Below, piece after piece: positions 1-8,231 of a stretch of DNA of 25,566 nt. Position 1 is the first letter of the stretch; each line of letters opens with the position of its first letter. The stretch spans positions 1 through 25,566 of the forward strand of contig CAYTFK010000064.1 in NCBI GenBank assembly GCA_964436865.1. The letters are read 5' to 3'. The DNA comes from JAXGPP01 sp964436865. Lineage in GTDB: Bacteria; Planctomycetota; Planctomycetia; Pirellulales; Thermoguttaceae. The translations under genes were made by a program, and so were the position numbers. Below the pieces are notes generated by a model. That model saw nothing but the letters and a program-made list of their open reading frames with translations, made no database searches and was not told the origin of the DNA.

Positions 1-246
1 TTCTCCAGCCTGGCCATTCGCCTGAACGAGAAGACGTCGATCAACTATGGCGTCTTCATCAACACCCTGGTCGATTTCCTGATCGTCGCCTTCGCCATCT
101 TCCTGGTGGTCAAGCAGATCAACCGGCTCAAGCGGGCCCCGCCCCCGGCGGACCCGTCAACCAAAGACTGTCCCCAGTGCTGCACGGCGATTCCGGTCAA
201 AGCCGTCCGGTGCCCCAACTGTACCTCGGACCTTGCTGGGGCGTAG
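1..246 (+). CDS. mscL: Large-conductance mechanosensitive channel MscL, 3' end only
   Basis: This reading frame is open from the window edge and encodes the last 81 residues. The segment INYGVFINTLVDFLIVAFAI followed by FLVVKQINRLKR matches the second transmembrane helix and following basic stretch of MscL, the homopentameric inner-membrane channel that opens under hypo-osmotic stress. After a Pro-rich linker the tail carries CPQC and CPNC, two CxxC pairs about 14 residues apart, which resemble a small zinc ribbon in place of the acidic helical bundle of E. coli MscL. Such Cys-containing tails occur in other MscL homologues. The start and the first transmembrane helix lie outside the window. 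The identification rests on the helix sequence and is firm; zinc binding is inferred from Cys spacing only. Confidence 0.92.
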   Translation, partial: FSSLAIRLNEKTSINYGVFINTLVDFLIVAFAIFLVVKQINRLKRAPPPADPSTKDCPQCCTAIPVKAVRCPNCTSDLAGA

Positions 247-294
247 AGCACGGACCACACGATCTGTCATATCGCCCGGCTCGACTGCCGTGCT
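247..294 (+). repeat. Inverted repeat directly after mscL
   Basis: A perfect 7-bp inverted repeat, AGCACGG (247-253) and CCGTGCT (288-294), begins at the base after the mscL stop codon, with 34 nt between the arms. Its position suggests a transcript-end structure, but no T-run follows and the loop is long, so a terminator function is not established. The remaining intergenic bases up to 456 show no further clear element except the ribosome binding site of the next gene. Confidence 0.3.
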
Positions 295-456
295 ATCTGA
301 GACCATTGTGAACTGACGCGCTCGGCCAGACCATTTCCCGCGCTGCGCTGCGACGTCTCGCCTTATCGCTCCGCATGCCCTCTTGCAGCGCATTCTGGCC
401 ATCGGCAATAATCCACCGGAACGGTCAAGGGAACCTGTCAAGCCGGGGGGAGCACG

Positions 457-1806
457 ATGAATTTGCTGCGGTCGCAGACAGCATCCGTCACACGGAATGC
501 TGCCTGCCTCTGGCTTGCCTGGCTGGTCGTTGCCGGAATTACTCAAGCGGCGCCGGATGACCGAGTGCTCCCGCTCGAGCCCTCGCCGTACCAGGGTGAG
601 AGCGCCGCGGGCGTCGATGTTTCATCGCTCGCCGGCAAGGTCATGTGTGGATACCAGGGATGGTTCAACGCGGCCGGCGACGGCGCGAATCGCGGCTGGG
701 TGCACTATGGCCGTAGGACTTTCGAGCCGGGCCAGTGCACGATCGACCTCTGGCCCGACGTTGGCGAACTCGATGACGACGAGCGATTTGCCACCTCCTT
801 CCGGCATGCCGACGGCTCCGTGGCCCATGTATTCAGTTCGCACTGCCGCAAGACCGTGCTGCGGCATTTCCAGTGGATGCGCGAGTATGGAATTGACGGC
901 GCCTTCGTTCAGCGATTCGGCGTCAGCACCATCGGTCGTGAAAGCCTCCATCACTGCAACACGGTCCTGGCACACTGCCGCGAGGGGGCCAACCGGCACG
1001 GGCGCGCCTATGCCGTCATGTATGACCTCTCGGGCCTGCACGCCGGGCAGGTGCAGCAAGTCGTCGACGACTGGAAGATGCTCGTCGACCGCATGCGGAT
1101 CGGCCGGGACGACGGTGACCGGGCCTATTTGCACCACCGCGGACGGCCTGTCCTGGCCGTCTGGGGAATCGGCTTCAACGACGGGCGGCGATACAGCCTG
1201 GAGGAATGCGAGCGGCTCGTCCGGTTCCTTAAACACGACGAACACTACGGCGGGTCGACGGTGATGATCGGAGTCCCCACCGGATGGCGCACGCTGGACC
1301 GCGACAGTCTATCCGACCGGCGGCTTCATGAGATTATCCTTCAGGCCGACATCGTCAGCCCGTGGACCGTCGGCCGCTACACGTCGCCCAGAACCGCCGC
1401 GCGCCACGCCCAGCAGTGCTGGAAGCCCGATATCGAGTGGTGCCGGCAGCACGGCAAGGACTATCTGCCCGTGGTCTTTCCGGGCTTCAGTTGGCACAAC
1501 ATGAAGCCCGATTTTCCGCTCGACCAGATCCCCCGTCTCAAAGGGCAATTCCTTTGGACACAGTACTTCGAAGCCAAGCGGGCCGGTGCGACGATGATCT
1601 ATCAGGCCATGTTCGACGAAATGGACGAAGGAACCGCCATCTTCAAGTGCACGAACTCGCCACCCGTTGGCGCAAGCCGCTTCGTTACCTACGAAGGTCT
1701 GCCCAGCGACCATTACCTCTGGCTTACGGGTATGGGTGGCCGGCTGCTTCGGGGCGAGATCGAAACCGTTGATACACTCCCCGAACGCACTCCATCTCCC
1801 AGATAG
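457..1806 (+). CDS. Secreted GH71/99-like glycoside hydrolase
   Basis: The 449-residue product starts with a Sec-type signal: a basic N-terminus, then the hydrophobic stretch ACLWLAWLVVAGITQA at about residues 16-31. The mature part has the hallmarks of the glycoside hydrolase family 71/99-like group: MCGYQGWF near residues 63-70, the block FQWMREYGIDGAFVQRFG near 138-155, a VMYDLSGL strand, and MFDEMDEGTAIFK near the C-terminus, where this group carries conserved acidic residues. These are TIM-barrel proteins with GH99 mannan-acting enzymes as distant characterised relatives. The substrate here is unknown. A GGGGAG ribosome binding site (447-452) lies 4 nt before the ATG, which supports this start. 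It is preceded by mscL and followed by an acetyltransferase on the same strand. Confidence 0.8.
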   Translation: MNLLRSQTASVTRNAACLWLAWLVVAGITQAAPDDRVLPLEPSPYQGESAAGVDVSSLAGKVMCGYQGWFNAAGDGANRGWVHYGRRTFEPGQCTIDLWPDVGELDDDERFATSFRHADGSVAHVFSSHCRKTVLRHFQWMREYGIDGAFVQRFGVSTIGRESLHHCNTVLAHCREGANRHGRAYAVMYDLSGLHAGQVQQVVDDWKMLVDRMRIGRDDGDRAYLHHRGRPVLAVWGIGFNDGRRYSLEECERLVRFLKHDEHYGGSTVMIGVPTGWRTLDRDSLSDRRLHEIILQADIVSPWTVGRYTSPRTAARHAQQCWKPDIEWCRQHGKDYLPVVFPGFSWHNMKPDFPLDQIPRLKGQFLWTQYFEAKRAGATMIYQAMFDEMDEGTAIFKCTNSPPVGASRFVTYEGLPSDHYLWLTGMGGRLLRGEIETVDTLPERTPSPR

Positions 1807-1876
1807 CTTGCTGTTTTCCAGCCCGGGGCTGTGCCGGGAGATGACGGCGATTCTCACAGCGCTGACGGAGAACCAC

Positions 1877-2782
1877 GTGGATATCACACCCGCGACGGTC
1901 CAGGACGCCGAGGAGATCCTCGTGCTGCAGCGTCTCGCCTACGAATCCGAGGCTGCCATCTACGGCACTGCCTTGCCGCCGATGGCCGACACGCTCGAAA
2001 TGATGACGGCTCGCTTTCTGGATCGGCGGTTCCTGAAGGCCACGGAGCACGACCGGATTGTGGGCTCGGTGAGAGGACATCAGGACGGGGCAACATGCTG
2101 CGTGGAGCGGTTGATCGTCCATCCCGACTTCCGCCGTCGGGGACTCGGCACGGCGCTACTGAATCGGATTGAGAACGCTTTCCCCTGCGCCCGCCGCTTC
2201 GAACTCTTCACCGGCGACAGGAGTGCGGACAATCTGCGGCTCTACGAACGGCAGGGATACCGTCCCTTCCGCCGCGAACGGCTCGACGATCGGGTCACGC
2301 TCGTCTTCCTGGAGAAGACGATGCGTGTTCGCGACTTCCAGCCAGGCGATCGGGCAACGTTTCGTCGTCTCAATGAGGAATGGATTACGAAGTACTTCAC
2401 CATTGAAGACAAGGATCGCCAAGTGTTCGACGATCCGGAGGGCCGGATCATCGCCTTGGGCGGCGCCATCTTGATGTTGGAATCGAATGGTCAGGTGGTC
2501 GGCTGCTGCGCGCTGATTGACAGGGACTCCAAGACGTTTGAGGTGGCCAAGATGGCGGTCGCCGAAGGCCACCAGGGTCGGGGGCACGGGCGCATCCTGC
2601 TCCAGTCGTGCATCGACCGGGCAAGATTCTGCGGCAAGAAACGCTTGTTCCTCGAAACCAACAGCCGGCTCGCCCCCGCCGTTTCCATGTACCGGAAGTT
2701 CGGCTTCGTTGAGCTGCCCACGCACGCCTGGCCCCAGTCCGACTATGCAAGAGTCGACCTGGTGATGGAGTTGCGGCTTTGA
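1877..2782 (+). CDS. Double-domain GNAT N-acetyltransferase
   Basis: The protein (301 residues) contains two GNAT folds in one chain. Domain 1 (about 1-147) has the acetyl-CoA pyrophosphate-binding motif RRRGLG at 86-91 and the typical ending LRLYERQGYRPF. Domain 2 (about 149-301) has QGRGHG at 233-238 and ends with VSMYRKFGFVEL. Domain 2 resembles the MarR-associated/phosphinothricin-like GNAT group. GNAT enzymes transfer acetyl from acetyl-CoA to amines; the substrate cannot be read here. The GTG start is chosen because GGAG at 1867-1870 sits 6 nt upstream and the residues VDITPATVQDAEEI match a typical GNAT N-terminus. An in-frame ATG at 1841 would add 12 residues but has no properly spaced ribosome binding site. 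It converges with the next gene, with only 9 nt between stop codons. Confidence 0.8.
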   Translation: MDITPATVQDAEEILVLQRLAYESEAAIYGTALPPMADTLEMMTARFLDRRFLKATEHDRIVGSVRGHQDGATCCVERLIVHPDFRRRGLGTALLNRIENAFPCARRFELFTGDRSADNLRLYERQGYRPFRRERLDDRVTLVFLEKTMRVRDFQPGDRATFRRLNEEWITKYFTIEDKDRQVFDDPEGRIIALGGAILMLESNGQVVGCCALIDRDSKTFEVAKMAVAEGHQGRGHGRILLQSCIDRARFCGKKRLFLETNSRLAPAVSMYRKFGFVELPTHAWPQSDYARVDLVMELRL

Positions 2783-2791
2783 TCTCGCAGC

Positions 2792-4183
2792 TCAAATCTC
2801 GATCGACAGGCCGGGTACCGGCGGGGCATAGCGGCCCTCGGCATCGGCGCGCACCGGCGGCTCGCTTTCCTCGGTCAACGAGTCGATGTTGGGGCAGAAC
2901 TGGAAGTTCGAGGCCAGAGCCTCCTCCCACGTGATGATCTTGCCCGTGTGCACCGCCGCGCGGCCCATGATTGAGGCGAGGTCGGAATAGGCGGCCCGGC
3001 GGGCTTCATTGTGGGGCCGGTCCTCGCGGATGGCGGCCAGCAGTACGTTCCATTCCTCCTGCCAGGGGCTCTCCGCCCCGCGGAACCGCGTCGACCACGA
3101 TGGTGACTCCTTGTAGCCGTAGTTCCACTCGATGTTGTCGGGCGCGACAACCTGGTTCTTGTAGGTCTGCACCACCGGTGCGTGGATATTGCCCGAGAAC
3201 TGCGCGGCCCGCTTCGTGCCGTGGACGAACGTGGCGAACTCGTTATAGCAGTTCGGGATGTACCGTCCCACGACCATCGCCTTTGAGCCGTCGGCAAACG
3301 TGTATTCGATCGAGTACGAGTCGAAGTTCTCGCTCGAATCGGGGCTGTTGGCGATCCGGCCGCCCACGCCATGCGCGCTGACCGGCCAGGAATCCTTGAG
3401 CCAGCAGCATTCGTCGATCTGGTGGACCATCAGCCCGATGAACCGTCCCGACGAGCCCCAGAGAAACCACGGCGCGCGGCGGATCTGCCACATCAGTTCG
3501 TTGTCGCCCGGCTTGTATGCCGGCAGGCCGCCGCCGGAATCCATGCGATAGGCGCGGATCATCAATACGTCTCCCAACTCGCCGTCGCGGATTCTCTTGA
3601 TCAACGCTTGCCGGGCGGGCGAATGGCGGCACATCAGTCCTGCGGCGATCTTCAGGTTCTTCTTCTCCGCGGCCTCGCCCGCCTTGATGATCCGCCTGAT
3701 TCCCACCGGATCGGGCGCAAAGCTCTTCTCCATGAACACGTTCACACCCTTCTCCACCGCATACTCCAGGTGTCCCGGGCGGAAACCGGAATGCGTGGCG
3801 AGCAGCGCGACGTCGCCTGGACGCAGGCAGTCGATCGCCTTGCGGTATCCGTCAAACCCAAGAAACTGGCGGTCGGCCGGGACATCGATCGCCTCGCCGA
3901 ACTCGCGTGCCAAGTTCTTTTGCGAAGCGGCCAGTCGCTCCGGGAACAGGTCCGCCATCGCCACCAGCTTCGCATTGCCGTTGGGTACCGTCAGCGCGTT
4001 GGCCACGGCTCCCGATCCGCGGCCGCCACAGCCAATGAGCGCCAGCCGAATCGTGTTGTCTTCCGCGGCATGCACGTGCGGAATGGCGACGGCGGCCAGA
4101 GCCGACGCACCCGCCAGCATCCCACTTCTCTTGACAAAATCCCGCCGCGACAGCCGGTTCGACGATGCCTCGTTAATACTCAT
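2792..4183 (-). CDS. Tat-exported Gfo/Idh/MocA family oxidoreductase (copy 1)
   Basis: The product is 463 residues. A twin-arginine signal, LSRRDFVKRSG near residues 11-21 followed by an Ala-rich hydrophobic stretch, predicts folded export with cofactor. The Rossmann motif GCGGRG (51-56) follows, then the Gfo/Idh/MocA C-terminal domain. Members use tightly bound NAD(P) on sugars, inositols or related polyols. At the usual EKP site this copy has EKS (152-154), keeping the catalytic lysine. AGGAG (4191-4195) lies 7 nt before the chosen ATG, so the ten extra upstream residues of the open frame were dropped. It is last in the minus-strand run, 155 nt after the TIM-barrel gene. Planctomycetes carry many Tat-exported members and their substrates are mostly unknown. 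Confidence 0.88.
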   Translation of the reverse strand: MSINEASSNRLSRRDFVKRSGMLAGASALAAVAIPHVHAAEDNTIRLALIGCGGRGSGAVANALTVPNGNAKLVAMADLFPERLAASQKNLAREFGEAIDVPADRQFLGFDGYRKAIDCLRPGDVALLATHSGFRPGHLEYAVEKGVNVFMEKSFAPDPVGIRRIIKAGEAAEKKNLKIAAGLMCRHSPARQALIKRIRDGELGDVLMIRAYRMDSGGGLPAYKPGDNELMWQIRRAPWFLWGSSGRFIGLMVHQIDECCWLKDSWPVSAHGVGGRIANSPDSSENFDSYSIEYTFADGSKAMVVGRYIPNCYNEFATFVHGTKRAAQFSGNIHAPVVQTYKNQVVAPDNIEWNYGYKESPSWSTRFRGAESPWQEEWNVLLAAIREDRPHNEARRAAYSDLASIMGRAAVHTGKIITWEEALASNFQFCPNIDSLTEESEPPVRADAEGRYAPPVPGLSIEI

Positions 4184-4192
4184 GGCTTGGCT

Positions 4193-4207
4193 CCTGACAG
4201 TGTCTGG
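4193..4207 (-). promoter_or_regulatory. Palindrome overlapping the ribosome binding site of the oxidoreductase gene
   Basis: The 15-bp sequence CCTGACAGTGTCTGG is a near-perfect palindrome (arms CC.GACA and TGTC.GG, centre G). One arm runs into the AGGAG ribosome binding site at 4191-4195 of the downstream gene. It could be a repressor operator or a small RNA hairpin that masks the site. A palindrome of this size is expected by chance now and then in 25 kb, so the role is speculative. Confidence 0.25.
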
Positions 4208-4338
4208 CCTCATCAGATTCGAACTTCAGCTTACACTACCCGCCCCGCGTTCTCCATACGGATCGTGAGAAGAATGGCGCACGGCCCGCAATCCTCGCGC
4301 GGGGCGCGTGTCTACTGGTTTCCCATCCCTTCGTGCTA

Positions 4339-5268
4339 CTAACCCTTCCCCAAAGCGGTCGCTGCCTTGTCGATCATCGACTCCCACAGCATTCGCTGCT
4401 CGATCATCGCGGCCACTCGGTCCGGCACTATCTGGCCGTGCTCCATCAGTGCATACCCCTCCCAGCCGGCCTTCACGAGCAGCTCCACCATCAACGCGTA
4501 GGGATATGCCGGGTCCTTGAGATCATGCAAGTGGATGACCCGCGACAGGCAGTCCTTCACCAGATTGAAGTTGGCTTCGAATCCGTCACCTCGCGCGTCG
4601 CGAGCATCGCAATTCAAACGCACGCGGACGCTCGGATGGGTTACGCGATCCATCACCGCGCGCATCGTCGTCAGCTCGCCGGCCGGTCCGTGAGCCTCAA
4701 GCGAAATCTCCTGGCCAAGCCCCTCCGCCGTGACTCCCAGTTCATTCAACGCCCCGGCGATCTGTTCCACCGTCTTTTCGTGCGGTACGCCCGGATGAAA
4801 TTGATTGGGAAAGACGCGGAGCACGTCGCAACCCACGTCGCGGCTGAGCGCGAGGTGGGCCTTGGTCGCCTCGATGGCCTCCTTGAGCCGTTCGGGCTCC
4901 GGCCAGTCCATCCGCTCGCTGCAGGCGATGCTCACAATCCGCACCGGGCTGTCGGTAAACCGTGCCTTGACTTCGGCTCGCTCATGGGCGTTCAGTGTCA
5001 CCTCCACGCCGTGCGCGTGTTTCGAGCTCGTCCGCAACTCCACGCTATCCAGACCCGCCTTGTTGCAGTTGGCGATCAGTGTCGGGATATCCCAGTCCTG
5101 GCCCCAATTGTACGTGGCCAGACCGATTCGCATCTGGTCCTTTATCGGCTGCGACGCCGCAGTCGCCAGGGAGGAAAAGATGCCTGCGCCCACTGCAGCT
5201 CCGATTCCGCTGGCCAGAAACTTGCGCCGCGAGGTGGTCCACGCTCGGGAATGATCGTCGAGAGTCAT
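4339..5268 (-). CDS. Tat-exported sugar phosphate isomerase/epimerase-like TIM-barrel protein
   Basis: The product is 309 residues. It starts with a Tat signal, TTSRRKFLASG at about residues 11-21, then a Gly/Ala hydrophobic region. The mature part matches the xylose isomerase-like/AP endonuclease 2 TIM-barrel family: an early strand IGLATYNWG, IANCNKAGLDSVELR, the strand ISLEAHGP with a Glu in the usual metal-ligand position, VRLNCDARDARGDG and VIHLHDLKD. Characterised relatives isomerise or epimerise sugars or inosose compounds with a divalent metal. An exported version fits modification of free sugars rather than sugar phosphates. It starts 30 nt after the stop of the upstream Gfo/Idh/MocA gene, so the two are probably co-transcribed and may act on the same substrate. 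The substrate is unknown. Confidence 0.82.
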   Translation of the reverse strand: MTLDDHSRAWTTSRRKFLASGIGAAVGAGIFSSLATAASQPIKDQMRIGLATYNWGQDWDIPTLIANCNKAGLDSVELRTSSKHAHGVEVTLNAHERAEVKARFTDSPVRIVSIACSERMDWPEPERLKEAIEATKAHLALSRDVGCDVLRVFPNQFHPGVPHEKTVEQIAGALNELGVTAEGLGQEISLEAHGPAGELTTMRAVMDRVTHPSVRVRLNCDARDARGDGFEANFNLVKDCLSRVIHLHDLKDPAYPYALMVELLVKAGWEGYALMEHGQIVPDRVAAMIEQRMLWESMIDKAATALGKG

Positions 5269-5298
5269 CTGCCGTCCCTTTATGTTGCGGTGTTGAAT

Positions 5299-6813
5299 CT
5301 ATACCTGCTGTGGAACCTCAAACGGCTGGCGATACTGCCGAATGGCCAGTTCGTTGGCCAATTCGCCGAACTCGCCGGTAAATCGCTCTGCCTCGGGATC
5401 AAATGTCAGCATCGCCCCCAACGTTACGCGCGTTTCGTCCAAGTTGATCCCATTGGCCGACAAGTGGGCCTTGAGTCGTTCGTACGCCGCCGCCAGTTCC
5501 TTGTTGCCTTCGATCCGCTCGGCCACTTCATGCTCAGCCGCGGCCTGGCCCAGGCGGTGCGAAATGTTTCCCAGATGCACCAGCGCGGCCGACAGATGGC
5601 CGTCGAGAATGTCGGCCGCCAGGTCGGCGGCGCGGCGGCTGCGCACCGCTTCGATGAAATTGCTCCCCAGATCGGGCGTCGTCGGTTCAAAGGCCTTGAT
5701 CTGCCGGCCGTCGTTGTCGTAAGCGATATGCTCATTCACGCTGCCGACGATGTAGCCATTCTCGCAATGGATCACCTTACCCACCGAGATTCCGCGGTAG
5801 GTATCCATGGCGTCCTTGCCCCAGGAGTCCTTGCCAACCGCCCCTTTCTCCAGGAACGACCTGTCCTTCGGTAAGCCTCGCAGCTCAAACACCACCGGCG
5901 CCTGCTCGTAGTCGTAGTAGATGATCTGCGTGTTTGGCGTTTGGCCGTCGTCCTCGTACCCGAACCGCCCGCCGATGCTGATCACGTGCCGCGGCAAACC
6001 GCCGCCGGCGGCCATGCGGCAGCCGTCCAGAAGGTGAATTCCCCAGTTGCCCAGCTCGCCGTTGCCGTAGAGCCAGTTCCAGTGCCAGTCGTAGTGCAGG
6101 TTCTGTCTCGCAAGCTCCGCGATTGGGGCAGGGCCCGACCAGAGATCGTAGTCGACCGTCGACGGAACCGGCTGCGGGCCGCCCACCTTGCCGATGCTTC
6201 CACGCGGCCCGAAACGCAAGCCGCGAATCGATATGACCTTGCCCAGATTCCCCTCGCGCACGTACTCCAACGCCTCCGCGCCGCCGTTCCGCGAACGCGA
6301 GCCGTTGGGGCACTGCACGACGCGGCCGTACTTCCGCGCCGCGCTCACCATCTGCCGGCCCTCAAAGATGTTGTACGACGCCGGCTTCTGGACGTACACG
6401 TCCTTGCCGGCCTGGCAGGCCCATATCGTCACCAGCGCGTGCCAGTGATTGGGCGTGGTGACGACGATCGCGTCAACCTCCTTGCTCTCCAGAAGCGCAC
6501 GAACATCGGAGTACGCCGCAACCGGTTCGTTGGCCTTGCGGAGTTGCTCCACCTCCGGGCCAAGATTGGCGCTGTCCACATCGCACAAGGCAACCACGCG
6601 AACGCCCGGTATGCCACGGAAATGGCGGATCTCGTTCCGCCCCATGCCGCCGGCTTTCACCCGGGACCCCACACCTACCACGCCCACGCGAACGGCGTCG
6701 TTCGATCCGGCCGCACGAAGCCAGGGGGCATGGCCAAAACCGGTCCACGCCCAGGCACCCGTTGAGACTGCCGCCGATCGTTTGAGAAAACCTCGCCGCG
6801 AAATGCGGTTCAT
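5299..6813 (-). CDS. Tat-exported Gfo/Idh/MocA family oxidoreductase (copy 2)
   Basis: The product is 504 residues. The twin-arginine signal ISRRGFLKRSA sits at residues 4-14, followed by the Rossmann motif GVGS (47-50). The block HWHALVTIWACQAGKDVYV leads into QKP (142-144), the family EKP site with Gln in place of Glu. The C-terminal half has the long Trp/Gly/Asn-rich inserts (for example WHWNWLYGNGELGNWGIH) typical of the planctomycete exported group. GGAGG at 6823-6827 lies 9 nt before this ATG, and the 61 residues upstream in the open frame are Arg-rich and non-signal-like, so they were excluded. The two Gfo-like genes of this cluster differ in length and sequence and are not a recent duplication. 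The probable role is NAD(P)-dependent oxidation or reduction of a carbohydrate in the periplasm. Confidence 0.9.
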   Translation of the reverse strand: MNRISRRGFLKRSAAVSTGAWAWTGFGHAPWLRAAGSNDAVRVGVVGVGSRVKAGGMGRNEIRHFRGIPGVRVVALCDVDSANLGPEVEQLRKANEPVAAYSDVRALLESKEVDAIVVTTPNHWHALVTIWACQAGKDVYVQKPASYNIFEGRQMVSAARKYGRVVQCPNGSRSRNGGAEALEYVREGNLGKVISIRGLRFGPRGSIGKVGGPQPVPSTVDYDLWSGPAPIAELARQNLHYDWHWNWLYGNGELGNWGIHLLDGCRMAAGGGLPRHVISIGGRFGYEDDGQTPNTQIIYYDYEQAPVVFELRGLPKDRSFLEKGAVGKDSWGKDAMDTYRGISVGKVIHCENGYIVGSVNEHIAYDNDGRQIKAFEPTTPDLGSNFIEAVRSRRAADLAADILDGHLSAALVHLGNISHRLGQAAAEHEVAERIEGNKELAAAYERLKAHLSANGINLDETRVTLGAMLTFDPEAERFTGEFGELANELAIRQYRQPFEVPQQV

Positions 6814-7060
6814 GATCGCTATCCTCCGCAGGAGCCGTTGCCTGTCCGCACCGCTGCCCATTCTATTGAGTCTCCGATGCCGTGTGCAACGAGGGCGCGC
6901 CGCCCAAACTCGTCTTCCCGGTCGAAAAAGCCGACGTTTGTCGCCCGGCCAGCCGCGGCGCCGACGAACTCTCTCCAGCGACCCGGCGCCGAACATCGCA
7001 CCGGCTTGCGTCGATCAGACAACTGGCCGGCTGATTTCTGCTCGGCCGCTCCGATAGTCT

Positions 7061-8206
7061 TCAGTCCGAATTCGCAGCGATCGATTGCACGATGGGCACG
7101 AAGAACGGCTTGAGCACTTCGTAGTGATCCTCCCCTTCCTCGCGATTCCACGACTGGCCCGCCCTCGCCACCACGATATCGAGCGAGGGAATGACGACGA
7201 TCAGGCTGTCGTACAGTCCCCACGACCAGTAGGCGTCGGCCGGCACATCCTTGAGCGTCCGGTCGGCATTGTTCCACCACAACAGCCCATAGTGCCGGGC
7301 GGCGCTACTGTACGTTTCGGGCCGCCGGACGTCGAGCTTCTCATGTCCTGGCGGTGTCCGCGGCGCCATCCGGGCGTACTCCCTGGTAAGAATCTCCCGG
7401 CCTTTCCATTGCCCCTCCCTGAGCATGAGGTAACCGATTCGGGCCATCGCGTCGACATTGGCATGGATTCCCGCGCCAAACTCCCGCCGTTGGACGCCCT
7501 CGATCGTCGCCGGCCGGTACGAGTTCTTGCGCCATCGCAGATCGCTCCGCTCGATCCCCAATGGCGTGAACACCCGTTCGAACATCAACTCGTCGAGATC
7601 GCGCCCGTAAACCAGCGTGATGCACTCGGCCAGCCAGTTGGGCCCCGAATCGCTGTAGTCCCACTCGGTGCCCGGCGGAAACAACAGCTTCGTGTAACCG
7701 CCCGGCTTCTCGAATCCGGCCGTCTGCGAAGCGAGATGGAGGATGGTTATTTCGTCCAGCCACCCGGTTTGGGCGTTTTCTTCGGGCGGGACGCCCAGCC
7801 CCGGATGAATCCGCTTCGCCCTGTCTTCCAGTCGCAGCTTCCCATCCTTGAGCGCGACTCCCAAGGCGATCGAGCCGAACGATTTCGTAGACGACTTCAG
7901 ATCGAAAAGCTGGCGTGGATCTCCCCACGACATCACCAGCCGCCCGTGCCGCGTGATGTAACCCGACCCGCCGCCGGTGAGCGCGTATTCGCGAGCCTCG
8001 GCCAGTTTGGCCTCGTCCATGCCCACTTCCGCCGGTGCGGCCCGCGACCACTGCGGCATCGGCCAGACGGCCTCTCCCTCGCCGGAAGCGCTGTCGCTCG
8101 CTCTCACCGCGTCCGAACAGAGCGCTGCTGCAATAACAAGCGCGAGCGGCCCGCAAACCTGGAGAACAACGCGAACGCTCCGGCGAACATCATTCGATCC
8201 AATCAT
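7061..8206 (-). CDS. Secreted serine hydrolase, class C beta-lactamase/esterase fold
   Basis: The product is 381 residues with a Sec signal at about 8-36 (hydrophobic run PLALVIAAALC). The catalytic SxxK motif is S105-S-T-K108 in DLKSSTKSF, and the second motif region is Y184-SDSG, replacing the usual YxN. The third motif region reads WSWG (327-330) where beta-lactamases have KTG, as in many family VIII esterases and DD-peptidase-like proteins. The group covers esterases, D-amino-acid peptidases and penicillin-binding-protein-like enzymes, so a true beta-lactamase is unlikely. AAGGAG (8217-8222) lies 10 nt before the ATG. The gene starts 25 nt after the stop of the DUF4185 gene, which suggests one transcript; removal of acyl groups from a glycan would fit that context. 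A 247-nt gap with no clear element separates it from the next gene. Confidence 0.82.
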   Translation of the reverse strand: MIGSNDVRRSVRVVLQVCGPLALVIAAALCSDAVRASDSASGEGEAVWPMPQWSRAAPAEVGMDEAKLAEAREYALTGGGSGYITRHGRLVMSWGDPRQLFDLKSSTKSFGSIALGVALKDGKLRLEDRAKRIHPGLGVPPEENAQTGWLDEITILHLASQTAGFEKPGGYTKLLFPPGTEWDYSDSGPNWLAECITLVYGRDLDELMFERVFTPLGIERSDLRWRKNSYRPATIEGVQRREFGAGIHANVDAMARIGYLMLREGQWKGREILTREYARMAPRTPPGHEKLDVRRPETYSSAARHYGLLWWNNADRTLKDVPADAYWSWGLYDSLIVVIPSLDIVVARAGQSWNREEGEDHYEVLKPFFVPIVQSIAANSD

Positions 8207-8231
8207 GTTTGCGTGGCTCCTTCACAGTGAA

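Noticed and set aside
4333..5874. A 513-codon plus-strand open frame
   Set aside because: It covers the TIM-barrel gene and part of the second Gfo gene in antisense; composition is His/Arg/Gln-rich with no recognisable motif.
6814..6996. 61 extra N-terminal residues for the second Gfo protein
   Set aside because: Arg-rich and unlike a signal; it would bury the twin-arginine motif, while the ATG at 6813 has GGAGG 9 nt upstream.
7061..8206. Calling the serine hydrolase an antibiotic-resistance beta-lactamase
   Set aside because: The YxN and KTG motifs are changed and the gene sits among carbohydrate genes; an esterase or amidase-like role fits better.
7085..8230. A 381-codon plus-strand open frame
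   Set aside because: It mirrors the serine hydrolase gene almost exactly in antisense; the minus-strand protein has SxxK and a signal peptide, this one has nothing.
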